A stretch of 64,000 nt of DNA from Lentisphaerae bacterium GWF2_50_93 (GTDB lineage Bacteria; Verrucomicrobiota; Lentisphaeria; Victivallales; GWF2-50-93): assembly GCA_001804815.1 (NCBI GenBank), contig MHBI01000075.1, positions 59,412 through 123,411 of the forward strand. Reading direction: 5' to 3'. The notes beneath the pieces are model-generated. The model had not been told where the DNA came from, did no database searches, and saw nothing but the letters and a program-made list of their open reading frames with translations. The translations under genes were made by a program, and so were the position numbers. This document shows, piece after piece, positions 25,996-34,664 of the stretch; position 1 is the stretch's first letter; every line of letters begins with the position of its first letter.

Positions 25996-26490
25996 ATGGA
26001 CGCGATAGAAGTTCTTCAGAAGCGCAGGAGCATCAGGAAATACACCAGGAAAGCCGTGTCGAGGAAGGACATTGAAACCATAGTCGACTGCGGCAGGCTT
26101 GCGGCTACGGCACGCAATGAGCAGCCGTGGGAGTTCGTGGTCGTCACCGATGCCAAGATGAGAAAGACCCTCGCTGAAATCACGGAATACGGAAAATTCA
26201 TAGCCGACGCCCCCGTATGCATCTGCGTCCTGTGCAAGGACACAAAGTACTATATAGAAGACGGTTCGGCGGCGACCGAGAACATCATGCTCGCCGCAAG
26301 GGCCCTCGGACTCGGCACATGCTGGGTTGCCGGCGACAAGAAGCCCTATGCCGGGAAAGTCGCCAAAATCCTTGGGGCGCCTGAAGGATACAAACTCGTG
26401 AGCTTCATCCCAATAGGCCATGCAGAGGATCTTGGTCAGAATTGCACAAAGCGGCCGCTCGGGGAAGTGCTGCACTGGGAGAAGTTTTAA
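25996..26490 (+). CDS. Nitroreductase family protein
   Basis: 164 residues, a short FMN-binding nitroreductase. The FMN phosphate motif RRSIRKYTRKAVSRKDIE and AATARNEQPWEFVVVTD are typical, as is ALGLGTCWVAGD. Such proteins reduce nitro compounds, quinones or serve in anaerobic redox balance, using NAD(P)H. AAGGAG precedes the ATG. No partner gene is evident. Confidence 0.88.
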   Translation: MDAIEVLQKRRSIRKYTRKAVSRKDIETIVDCGRLAATARNEQPWEFVVVTDAKMRKTLAEITEYGKFIADAPVCICVLCKDTKYYIEDGSAATENIMLAARALGLGTCWVAGDKKPYAGKVAKILGAPEGYKLVSFIPIGHAEDLGQNCTKRPLGEVLHWEKF

Positions 26491-26511
26491 GGCAGGTTCT
26501 GCCTGCCAATA

Positions 26512-26660
26512 ATATTCGAAATCCTAATATCGAAATTCAAAACAAAAGGGAAATCAAACGGATTTCAAATGTTTCAAACATTATTTGAAAATTTAAGATT
26601 TTCATTATTTCGAGCTTGTTTCGGATTTCGAGCTTCGAATTTCGGATTTAAAACATTATA
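26512..26660. repeat. AT-rich TTCGAAATC-type repeat tract
   Basis: Imperfect inverted tract of TTCGAAATCC / ATATCGAAATTCAAAAC on the left and TTGTTTCGGATTTCGAGC / TTCGAATTTCGGATTT on the right, filling the gap between the nitroreductase and PyrK genes. No coding potential. Confidence 0.6.
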
Positions 26661-26671
26661 GAAGGTTTAAA

Positions 26672-27457
26672 ATGTTGGAAAACTGCAAGATACTCAAGAA
26701 CGAATGCATAGGCGGTTCCTACTACAGGATCGTCTTTTCAGCTCCGAAAATATCCCCGAAGGTGAAACCCGGCCAGTTCGTACATGTGCAGATCGCGAAC
26801 CTGCGCGACAGGATACTCCGAAGGCCGTTCAGCATCTGCAATGCGACCGCCAATGGAGAACTGACGGTGATCTACAAAGTCATCGGAGAGGGAACTGAAG
26901 TCCTGTCCAAGCTCGTCAATGGAACCGAATGCAGCCTCATGGGACCGCAGGGCAAACCTTTCACCGTACCTGCAAAGATCCACGTTCCTGTAATTGTCGC
27001 AGGAGGCTACGGCTGCGCCGCCACATACATGCTCGCAATGCAATCGCCGACAAAGGGCAAGATCCTGATCGGCGCCAGGACTTCGTCGGACCTTATAATG
27101 ATCGATGAGTTCAAGAAGACAGGATTTGAAGTGCTGGTCGCGACAGAGGACGGTTCGGCCGGCGAGAAAGGGCTTGTCACAAAACTGCTCGGGGATATCA
27201 TGAAAAATCCACCATCCAAGGATTTAAGTTTCTACGGATGCGGCCCCCACGGGATGCTGATGGCGGTGGGCAGGCTCCTGCTGAAGAACTCCCTCTCCGG
27301 AGAACTCAGCCTCGACCATCTCATGTGCTGCGGAGTCGGCGCGTGCTATGCCTGCGTCGTGAAGGTGAAGGACGATACCAAACCCGACGGCTGGCGCTTC
27401 GCCAGGACATGCAAGGAAGGCCCGGTCTTCCAGGCGGCTGCAATATTTTACGACTGA
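26672..27457 (+). CDS. pyrK: Dihydroorotate dehydrogenase electron-transfer subunit (PyrK-like)
   Basis: 261 residues. A ferredoxin-reductase-like FAD domain (RILRRPFSICNA; FAD motif RxFS) and an NAD domain (PVIVAGGYGCAATYML, then DLSFYGCGPHGMLMAV) are followed by the PyrK-type [2Fe-2S] site (LMCCGVGACYACVVKVKD ... ARTCKEGPVF). It passes electrons from the PyrD flavin to NAD+. No pyrD is adjacent here. Related NADPH-linked subunits (sulfhydrogenase gamma, GltB-like SudB) share the layout, so the symbol is likely, not certain. Confidence 0.87.
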   Translation: MLENCKILKNECIGGSYYRIVFSAPKISPKVKPGQFVHVQIANLRDRILRRPFSICNATANGELTVIYKVIGEGTEVLSKLVNGTECSLMGPQGKPFTVPAKIHVPVIVAGGYGCAATYMLAMQSPTKGKILIGARTSSDLIMIDEFKKTGFEVLVATEDGSAGEKGLVTKLLGDIMKNPPSKDLSFYGCGPHGMLMAVGRLLLKNSLSGELSLDHLMCCGVGACYACVVKVKDDTKPDGWRFARTCKEGPVFQAAAIFYD

Positions 27458-27527
27458 AACAAACTCATTTTCGAAGGTTCCTTCAATCCCGTCGAACTTT
27501 TTTCACTTGAAGCTGTCTATATGTTGT

Positions 27528-27613
27528 AGAGTGACCGGGTTATCATGACACCACCGTTGAAAGACGTTCATTTTGACCCCCTTCAAAATGGATGATCCGG
27601 TCACTCTGTTTTT
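27528..27613 (+). terminator. Elaborate stem ending in a T-run after pyrK
   Basis: Outer stem AGAGTGACCGG / CCGGTCACTCT (11 bp perfect), continued by ATCAT / ATGAT, with an inner hairpin CATTTTGA-CCCCC-TTCAAAATG, and then GTTTTT directly after the outer stem. It can act as an intrinsic terminator, but is far larger than needed. It could be a leader-type attenuator for the moxR operon that starts 45 bases later. Confidence 0.6.
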
Positions 27614-27651
27614 AAGTTCTTTATGGAAATTAAAATATAAGGAGATACACA

Positions 27652-28674
27652 ATGAACCAGAACGAACTGCAGGAGCTCCAGGGCAAGATACGCGAAGCCT
27701 CCCACTTCATACAGCCTGTCAAGACGGAAATTGGAAGGATCATCGTCGGGCAGGAAAAGCTGGTCAACAGCCTTATCCTGGCGCTGATAGCCGACGGCCA
27801 TATACTGATAGAAGGACTTCCCGGCCTCGCAAAGACGCTGGCTGTAAAAACCCTGGCGCAGACGCTGAACGGCACATATTCAAGGATACAGTTCACACCC
27901 GACCTGCTTCCTGCGGACGTCGTCGGCACAAACATCTATAACCAGCATGACCATACTTTCAGCGTGAAGATCGGCCCTGTGTTCGCGAACATAGTCCTTG
28001 CCGATGAAATCAACCGCGCCCCGGCGAAGGTGCAGAGCGCCCTGCTCGAATGCATGCAGGAGAAACAGGTGACGATCGCAGGTAAGAAACACGAAATGCC
28101 TCGGCCGTTCCTGGTGATGGCGACACAGAACCCGATCGAGCATGAGGGAACCTACTCACTTCCGGAAGCACAGGTCGACCGGTTCATGTTCAAGCTCGAA
28201 CTTGAATATCCTTCCAGGACCGAAGAGAGGGAGATAGTGAACAGGATGGCCCATACTGAACTCGTGCTCAACGCCCTGGCAACTGCTACTCTCGACGAAA
28301 TAAAGAACGCCAGGGAATGGGTCGACAAGATCTACATCGATGAAAAGATCGTCGAATACATTCTCGACATCGTAATTGCGACACGCCCCGGCAAACGCAA
28401 GGAGCTTTCGCAGCGCCAGGCGGAGGCGAAGCTGGACTACCTCGACAGCTACATACAGTATGGCGCATCACCGCGCGCCGCCATAATGATGACAGTGGCG
28501 GCAAAGGCCACCGCCTTCATGGAAGGGCGCGCCTACGTGGTACCGCAGGACGTGAAGAACGTGACAGCCGACATCCTCAGGCACAGGATCATACTCTCAT
28601 ACGAGGCCGAGGCCGAACAGCTGACGTCAAACGAGATCGTACGCAGGATCCTTGACGAACTCAGGACTCCATAA
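27652..28674 (+). CDS. MoxR family AAA+ ATPase
   Basis: 340 residues. Walker A GLPGLAKT at 55-62, Walker B VLADE at 115-119, sensor ATQNPIEHEGTYSLPEAQ, and the C-terminal lid. MoxR ATPases act as chaperones for metal insertion into, or assembly of, VWA-domain proteins. AAGGAG precedes the start. It heads a tight four-gene set (MoxR, DUF58, BatD-like, BatA), which matches the Bat aerotolerance-type layout. Confidence 0.93.
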   Translation: MNQNELQELQGKIREASHFIQPVKTEIGRIIVGQEKLVNSLILALIADGHILIEGLPGLAKTLAVKTLAQTLNGTYSRIQFTPDLLPADVVGTNIYNQHDHTFSVKIGPVFANIVLADEINRAPAKVQSALLECMQEKQVTIAGKKHEMPRPFLVMATQNPIEHEGTYSLPEAQVDRFMFKLELEYPSRTEEREIVNRMAHTELVLNALATATLDEIKNAREWVDKIYIDEKIVEYILDIVIATRPGKRKELSQRQAEAKLDYLDSYIQYGASPRAAIMMTVAAKATAFMEGRAYVVPQDVKNVTADILRHRIILSYEAEAEQLTSNEIVRRILDELRTP

Positions 28675-28697
28675 AATTTACGGAGTAAATTTCATAT

Positions 28698-29579
28698 ATG
28701 AACGCAAAAGAAATAATAGCCCAGGTGCGGAGGATCGAGATAAAGACTCGGCGGATAGTCGACGACATCACCGCAGGCGCCTATCACAGCGTGTTCAAGG
28801 GCCGCGGGATCGAATTCGAGGAAGTACGCGAATATACTCCTGAGGACGACGTACGTGACATCGACTGGAACGTCACCGCCAGGATGGGCTCCCCGTTCAT
28901 CAAGAAATATGTGGAGGAACGCGAACTCACGGTCATGCTGGCCATCGATGCATCCGCCTCGACGGCGTTCGGCAGCAAGGACAAGACGAAGAACGAACGC
29001 GCCATCGAGATCGCATCGCTCCTTGCGTTCAGCGCGATACGCAACAACGACAAGGTCGGCCTTATGATCTTCACCGACAAGACCGAGCTCTATCTTCCGC
29101 CGCGCGCAGGAAAAACCCATGGCCTCAGGCTCATCAGGGAACTTCTCGCCAGGAAGCCTGCCTCCAAGGGGACGGACATCGCCGCCGCACTGAACAGGAT
29201 GATGAAGATGCTCCGAAAGCGTGCCGTTATTTTCCTGATAAGCGATTTCCTGGACGACAAGGATTTCTCAAAGCGCCTGACTATAGCGAACAAGCGCCAT
29301 GACCTCATAGGAGTGAGGATTCTTGATCCGGTTGAAGTCAAGTGGCCAGGAACCGCGAGTGTTTCAATAGAGGATTCAGAGAACGGAAAGACCTTCGACC
29401 TGTTCATAGGAGGCAGCGCATTCGCAGAGAAATATTCGAGACAGGCCAAGGACATCCATGGCAGGAATGAGACAGCATGCAAACGGGCTAAAGTGGATCT
29501 GATAGACATAAAATGCGGAGAGGACTTTGTAAAGCCCCTGGTGAAATTCTTCAGGCAGAGGGAGCAGTTCGGCAGATAA
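28698..29579 (+). CDS. DUF58 (VWA-like) protein
   Basis: 293 residues. The DUF58 hallmark FEEVREYTPEDDVRDIDW is followed by NVTARMGSPFIKKY and a VWA-like fold with VMLAIDASASTAFG in place of a strict DxSxS. Standard partner of MoxR, probably the client bound by it; no membrane segments, unlike many family members. Starts 24 bases after moxR with a small AAATTTACggaGTAAATTT hairpin in the gap. Confidence 0.9.
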   Translation: MNAKEIIAQVRRIEIKTRRIVDDITAGAYHSVFKGRGIEFEEVREYTPEDDVRDIDWNVTARMGSPFIKKYVEERELTVMLAIDASASTAFGSKDKTKNERAIEIASLLAFSAIRNNDKVGLMIFTDKTELYLPPRAGKTHGLRLIRELLARKPASKGTDIAAALNRMMKMLRKRAVIFLISDFLDDKDFSKRLTIANKRHDLIGVRILDPVEVKWPGTASVSIEDSENGKTFDLFIGGSAFAEKYSRQAKDIHGRNETACKRAKVDLIDIKCGEDFVKPLVKFFRQREQFGR

Positions 29580-29606
29580 TTCTATCTGCGATAAAATTAT
29601 AACAAT

Positions 29607-30635
29607 ATGAACAACAAAATAAAAAAATACATCTTGATAGTACTTGCGGTTGCGGGATTCGCGGCAATTGCGATGTTCACACTGTCCGTCCTGAAATATA
29701 ATCAGGTCAAAAACGCCGGCGTTGAGATAAAGAATCCTGTCTTCACCTTAACCCCCTCCAAGGACATCAAGCTTGGCAGCACAATATCCGTGGACGGGAT
29801 AATCGAATGTCCATGGCACAGGTGGCCTGTCAAGGCTGATGTCACGCCTGGAAAAGGTTCGCAGACCGCCGGGAATCCGGAAATAAAATATGCCGGCATC
29901 GGATGGGGTTCATGGAAATGGAATGTGTCTGACAAGATCCAGCCGTACCAGAACGGCAATATCGATGAAGGCACGGTTGTAGTTGAACTAAACAATCCGC
30001 GTCCATCCGACAAGCAGAGGTCGCTGGCTTCAAAAATACCGTCATTCGAATCCGCAGCTCTTGAGACCGGCACTTCGCCCGAGCTCGCCGTCGCGGGCAG
30101 CATTACGAAGAAAGTTCTTTCAGGTAAACTCATCATCCTGTTATCCGTCATCGCCATGCTCGCCATTGTTTTCCTTTTTATCTGGCTCCGCAGAAAAAAG
30201 AAAAATATCAACAAGACAGTAATTCCCGCATGGGACATCGCCCTCATGGAATTTGGAAAGCTCCGCAGGGAATTGAAGGAGCACAGGCTGACTCCGGACA
30301 TATGCATAGTGAAGCTGACCGACATCATCAGGAACTATCTGGAAAAACGGTTCTCCCTGCATGCGCCGACACAGACAACCGTGGAATTCATGGAGGACTT
30401 GAAACGCGACAGAAGCCCGCTTAAAAGCGAGGACAGGGATTTCCTGAAGGATTTCCTGACCGCCGCGGACCTTGTGAAATTCGCAAACCTGCCCGCAGAC
30501 GAACTGGTGATTGAAAACGCCATCTCAAAAGCTGAAGCGCTCGTAAAGACGACACGTCCTGCAGAAACAGCCGATGGACGTCAGTCGTCGGTCGTCAGCG
30601 GACAATCAAAAGTTGATAACAGCAAACAACAATAG
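29607..30635 (+). CDS. BatD-like membrane protein
   Basis: 342 residues, no exact family name. One N-terminal helix (IKKYILIVLAVAGFAAIAMFTLSVL), an extracytoplasmic beta-rich domain, a second helix near 175 (LIILLSVIAMLAIVFLFIWLRRKKK) and a cytoplasmic helical tail (WDIALMEFGKLRRELKEH). This layout fits the BatD/DUF4381 proteins found between DUF58 and BatA. The last 20 residues (DGRQSSVVSGQ onward) are encoded by a dispersed intergenic repeat that has entered the 3' end of the gene. Confidence 0.7.
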   Translation: MNNKIKKYILIVLAVAGFAAIAMFTLSVLKYNQVKNAGVEIKNPVFTLTPSKDIKLGSTISVDGIIECPWHRWPVKADVTPGKGSQTAGNPEIKYAGIGWGSWKWNVSDKIQPYQNGNIDEGTVVVELNNPRPSDKQRSLASKIPSFESAALETGTSPELAVAGSITKKVLSGKLIILLSVIAMLAIVFLFIWLRRKKKNINKTVIPAWDIALMEFGKLRRELKEHRLTPDICIVKLTDIIRNYLEKRFSLHAPTQTTVEFMEDLKRDRSPLKSEDRDFLKDFLTAADLVKFANLPADELVIENAISKAEALVKTTRPAETADGRQSSVVSGQSKVDNSKQQ

Positions 30636-30726
30636 ATTCGATGTTGGAAGTTGGAGGTTCGATGTTCGAAGTTAAAAATAAAAACTTTGTGCCTATGTGC
30701 CTTTTCACCTTTGGAGCTTTTATATT

Positions 30727-31758
30727 ATGACATTCGCATATCCATGGCTTCTTCTTCTGATCATCCCGCTGGCGGGGCTGATCATATATGCGTTCAAACG
30801 CAGGAAGCCCACGGTGATCATCTCCTCGATCAAGCCGTTCTCATCCGTGGCTGGCGCAGGCAGGGCATCATTGTTCTCCAATCTTCCGTTGCTCCTCTAT
30901 TCTGCAGCCACAGCAATCCTCATCGTCGCCGCCGCACGCCCACAGAGGGGCATCGAGGAGCTCATGCAGAGGGCGGAAGGAATAGACATAATGCTCATCC
31001 TTGATGTTTCGCCAAGCATGGCGGCCTACGACATTCCGGAGAAATACACCACCGGAAAGGAAGTGGCGAACGCCATCAACGCCGGAAAAATCAAGAACAG
31101 GATCGCCATTGCCAAGGAGGAGATCAAAAAGTTCATCGAGAACAGGCCTAACGACAGACTCGGGCTTGTAGCGTTCTCCACACTTCCCTTTGCGGCATGC
31201 CCCCCCACCCTCGACCATGGCTGGCTCTTTGCACACCTCGAACGTCTCGATGCCGGCTCGCTGGGGGAACAGACGGGAATAGCAAGCCCCATTTCAAGCG
31301 CAGTCAACAGGCTCAGGAACTGCGAGTCAAAAAGAAGGGTGGCGGTACTGTTCACCGACGGCAGGAACAACGTCAATGCCCAGATAACCCCGATCCAGGC
31401 CGCGAAACTCGCAAAGACATTCGACATCACGATCTACACCATCGGAATCGGCAGCCGGAGATCATACGTGGTTCAGGACGGCTTTTTCGGAAAACAGCTG
31501 ATCCCGCTGCAGGACGAGTTCGATGAAAAGCTGCTGAAGGATATCGCCGACACCACAGGCGGCAGATATTTCACGGCTGCGGACGAGGAAGGGCTCAAGA
31601 AAACCATGGATGAAATCGACAAGCTGGAAAAGACCAGCGTCGAACAGCCGCGCTTCGTCGACTACAGGGAGCTTGCCCAGCCTCTTATAATTACTGCGCT
31701 GATCCTGATCCTCGCAGGCTTCATACTCAGCGCCACCTGGTTCATGAAAGTGCCGTAG
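30727..31758 (+). CDS. batA: BatA-like VWA-domain membrane protein
   Basis: 343 residues. Two N-terminal helices (YPWLLLLIIPLAGLIIYAF and LPLLLYSAATAILIVAAA), a VWA domain with intact MIDAS DVSPS at 93-97 and the later T and D ligands (LGEQTGIAS, LFTDGRNN), then a C-terminal helix. BatA homologues are inner-membrane VWA proteins that work with MoxR and DUF58 in stress or aerotolerance. The frame allows a start at 30697, but MTFAYPWLLL is the standard BatA beginning. The usual BatB/BatC genes are absent; a convergent MFS gene follows. Confidence 0.88.
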   Translation: MTFAYPWLLLLIIPLAGLIIYAFKRRKPTVIISSIKPFSSVAGAGRASLFSNLPLLLYSAATAILIVAAARPQRGIEELMQRAEGIDIMLILDVSPSMAAYDIPEKYTTGKEVANAINAGKIKNRIAIAKEEIKKFIENRPNDRLGLVAFSTLPFAACPPTLDHGWLFAHLERLDAGSLGEQTGIASPISSAVNRLRNCESKRRVAVLFTDGRNNVNAQITPIQAAKLAKTFDITIYTIGIGSRRSYVVQDGFFGKQLIPLQDEFDEKLLKDIADTTGGRYFTAADEEGLKKTMDEIDKLEKTSVEQPRFVDYRELAQPLIITALILILAGFILSATWFMKVP

Positions 31759-31795
31759 TAAATATTCATCGAGGCGCGCCTCGGTGAATATTTAC
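31758..31795. terminator. Bidirectional hairpin between batA and the MFS gene
   Basis: GTAAATATTCA ... TGAATATTTAC outer arms with an inner GAGGCGCGCCTC palindrome. It overlaps both stop codons of the convergent genes. Confidence 0.75.
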
Positions 31796-33042
31796 GCCTT
31801 GTCCTCCCGGATTTTCAGGACGAAGACCAGCGAAATAATCATTGCCACCACCGTAATGCATGCGGATGGAAGAATCCCATGGAAAATTGACTTTGCAAAA
31901 CTGCTCAACAGAGATGCGCTCAGCGCCGCCGGAAACATGATCACCGTGATCAGGGAAACATATGTCGGACGCCTGTCGTCGGGGGATATCTGCATCGGAT
32001 AGGCCATGTTTGCAACCCTGTCCATGAAGAAAGCAGCTCCGAAGATGAAAAATAGTATCAGGAAATGCCATTGAGTTCTCGTGAAAGGCAGAAGGGAGAA
32101 CAGGATTATCGACATGCTCCTGGATATGATGAGGATCCTCCTGCATCCATAATAGTCACCTACGAAACCTGCTGCAATGTTCCCAGTGATCCCTCCAAGC
32201 ATCTGCGCTGTCAGGAGAACACCGGCAAAGCTCAGGTCCTTGTTCAGCACGTTCATGGCGTGGATCGCCAGAAAGGGGATGGTGACATAATATCCAAATC
32301 CAAAGAATGTTGAGATCATAAGGTTCCTGAATCTTGAATCATTCCTTATTATGTCCGGAACGGATGACAGGTTGTCAATCAGGTCAACCGTCTTGCTGCC
32401 TGGCTTTTTTTCAGGAAGGTGCACTTCGTCCACCATTGCGATCGCAACCCATGATAATGAAATGAAGGCGAAGGCTATAAGATGGAGTATGCCATAACCG
32501 GCATTGCCGGGATGTGCGGACAGGATGTCCTTGACTGCGAATCCCGCCGCGATTCCAAGAAGGACGGTCATTATCAATCTGAGGCTGTTTACGGAAGCCA
32601 TCCTGTCCCTCGGGATTATCCTTGACGTCAGTTCCCAGAAACTCGTCGCGCCAATTCCTCCGAAAAATCCGGAAAGGAGAGGTGCAAGGGCAACTATGAA
32701 GAGCGCTGAAGTCGTTGAGATATCCTTGTAGAACAGGAGGAGCAGTCCTGCAAGCAGATACGGAGCCCTCTGGAAAAGCCCGACGATCAGTGTATATCTC
32801 TTGACCTTGTGGAGCCGTTCGACGATATGCGCGGTGAAAAGCGGTGGCAGGAACCATCCGAGTCCCATCATCACCGGCATCAGCGAAATCAGCCAGTTCG
32901 CCCCGCCAAGCTCCTTCACGATTCCTGGCAGGATGGTCTCGGCGCTCAGGAAGCACATGCCTCCCATGTAGAGCCCCCCGTCGATCGAATACAATATATA
33001 ATTCCGCCAGTTGAACGGCGGACCTTTTCTATGGCTAGCCAT
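31792..33042 (-). CDS. Major facilitator superfamily transporter
   Basis: 416 residues with about twelve membrane helices in two halves joined by a charged loop (DEVHLPEKKPGSKTVDL). Family-typical motifs include HIVERLHKVKRYTLIVGLF and RIIPRDRMASVNSLR. It lies downstream of a ribokinase on the same strand, so it may import the kinase's sugar substrate; that link is inference. Related to the MFS proteins that accompany sugar catabolism in PVC bacteria. Confidence 0.85.
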   Translation of the reverse strand: MASHRKGPPFNWRNYILYSIDGGLYMGGMCFLSAETILPGIVKELGGANWLISLMPVMMGLGWFLPPLFTAHIVERLHKVKRYTLIVGLFQRAPYLLAGLLLLFYKDISTTSALFIVALAPLLSGFFGGIGATSFWELTSRIIPRDRMASVNSLRLIMTVLLGIAAGFAVKDILSAHPGNAGYGILHLIAFAFISLSWVAIAMVDEVHLPEKKPGSKTVDLIDNLSSVPDIIRNDSRFRNLMISTFFGFGYYVTIPFLAIHAMNVLNKDLSFAGVLLTAQMLGGITGNIAAGFVGDYYGCRRILIISRSMSIILFSLLPFTRTQWHFLILFFIFGAAFFMDRVANMAYPMQISPDDRRPTYVSLITVIMFPAALSASLLSSFAKSIFHGILPSACITVVAMIISLVFVLKIREDKA

Positions 33043-33171
33043 TTATTCCAAATTCCAAGTTCTAAAAAATAAACAAATTCCAATATTAAAAAAAACAGCC
33101 ATAAACATGCCTTGCGGCATTGACTACGAACGAATTTAGAATTTGTTGGTAGCCTGTCACGCCACAGCATC

Positions 33172-34077
33172 TCAGCGAAGGCGGATTAAGCTCGCAAGAG
33201 CTGTTTTGCGGACTTCGCACATCTTCGGGATCGAGTCGGCGGCCCCCTTGCGGGTCACGCAGACCGCAGCGGCCCGGCATGCCAGGCTGATGGCATCATC
33301 GGTACTTGCGCCTTTTGAGATCCCAGCCAGGAAATATCCGATGAATGTATCGCCTGCAGCGGTTGTATCAACCGGCTTCACCTTGACCGCCGGAACAAAA
33401 ACTGTTCTACCATCATCAATGTACGCCACGCCTTTTGAACCAAGAGTCATGATCGTCAGCGCCCTCGGGTATTTCCTCTTCATTTCCGCCAATACATTTT
33501 GAAATCCTTTTTTACCGGTAAGATCGGCGCCCTCGATCTCATTCAGGACGAAGACATCCACAAGCTTCAACGGATATGATCTCACCTGCTTGTTCATTGG
33601 AGCTGGATTGAATACTATCTTCATCCCTTTCCTATGCGCCTTCTCCATGATAGAAGGAATTTTATTTATTTCATTCTGGACAAGAATAAAATCATTTCTT
33701 GAAAATTTCGCGATTACAGAGCTGGCGAAATTTTCATCTATGTCCTGGTTCGCGCCACCGTAGAGCACTATTGAATTCTCACCGCTCTTGCTGACCTGTA
33801 TGACTGCGTGCCCGGTAGGGACATCCCCGACCTTGAGGAAATCCGTGCGAACTCCGCATTTCTTAAGATTCTCCTTCAGCCATATCCCGTCTGAACATAT
33901 CTTGCCGGCATGGAAGACGTTCGCGCCTGCTTTTGCCAGCGCGATCGACTGGTTGGCCCCCTTCCCTCCCGAAAACCTGCTGTACGAAAGACTCGACATG
34001 GTCTCGCCGGGCCTGACAAAATGCTCCACCGAATATACGTGGTCTATGTTCACCGAACCAAAATTAAGTATCTTCAT
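33172..34077 (-). CDS. rbsK: Ribokinase (PfkB family sugar kinase)
   Basis: 301 residues. PfkB signatures: GSVNIDHVYSVEHFVRPGET, SRFSGGKGANQSIALAKAG (substrate glycine-rich loop) and VDTTAAGDTFIGYFLAG (catalytic Asp and anion hole). Phosphorylates ribose, or a similar pentose, at O5. The C-terminal codons (TALASLIRLR) coincide with the edge of an intergenic repeat common in this window, so the natural end may have been altered. Confidence 0.88.
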   Translation of the reverse strand: MKILNFGSVNIDHVYSVEHFVRPGETMSSLSYSRFSGGKGANQSIALAKAGANVFHAGKICSDGIWLKENLKKCGVRTDFLKVGDVPTGHAVIQVSKSGENSIVLYGGANQDIDENFASSVIAKFSRNDFILVQNEINKIPSIMEKAHRKGMKIVFNPAPMNKQVRSYPLKLVDVFVLNEIEGADLTGKKGFQNVLAEMKRKYPRALTIMTLGSKGVAYIDDGRTVFVPAVKVKPVDTTAAGDTFIGYFLAGISKGASTDDAISLACRAAAVCVTRKGAADSIPKMCEVRKTALASLIRLR

Positions 34078-34184
34078 AAAAACCTCCAGGAAGTTGCAAA
34101 ATTGACCTCTATAGAGCTGATTTATTAAATTAGAGCGCTAATTATCCGACGTTCATAATAAAATTGCAACCAGTGTTTGTAATT

Positions 34185-34460
34185 TTATGCTGCAACCATT
34201 CTTGTCTTTGTCTCGATATGTGCATTTTTTGCACATACTGAATTTTGGTCTAACTCGCCTGATACAAATACATTACGCAAATGCCTTGTTATCACACTTC
34301 GTTCGGTGTCGAACAGCAAGGATATCTGTTTCTGTGCCAGCCAGAGCGTTTCCTTCTCCAGCCGGACATCAAGCTTTACCTTGCCTTCCGGGGCGCGGCA
34401 GAGGATAATTCCCCCGCCACCATATCCGGCGCTTTCCTCGCGAATTATGTTCTTTTTCAT
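34185..34460 (-). pseudogene. Truncated RhuM (virulence RhuM/DNA-damage Fic-like) family protein
   Basis: 91 codons. Residues 17-75 match the start of the RhuM family (GKVKLDVRLEKETLWLAQKQ, then SVITRHLRNVFVSGELDQ, then NSVCAKNAH), which normally run to about 330 residues. Here the frame ends after 15 residues that do not continue the family. No remainder is seen downstream. RhuM genes are mobile accessory genes of unknown biochemical role. Confidence 0.72.
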
Positions 34461-34582
34461 TTAGCATAAGATATCATTTCCGTTTGCTTTGTCCAAAAAG
34501 GGCAGGAAAATAAGGTATGCAAATAAATGGAGGCGCGTGGAAACTACTGAGGATGGGAAGAAACTGCCGTCCCATGGATGAT

Positions 34583-34624
34583 TGGATGACCCGCCTTCGC
34601 TGAGAAACTATGGCGGGTCATCCA
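34583..34624 (-). terminator. Hairpin downstream of the first GH5 gene
   Basis: TGGATGACCCGCC ... GGCGGGTCATCCA, a 13-bp perfect stem with a 16-base loop, 40 bases after the GH5 stop. 34461-34664 otherwise shows nothing. Confidence 0.5.
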
Positions 34625-34664
34625 ACAATCCATTCATCAGTCATCCGGTGGGATGACTCCGAGC

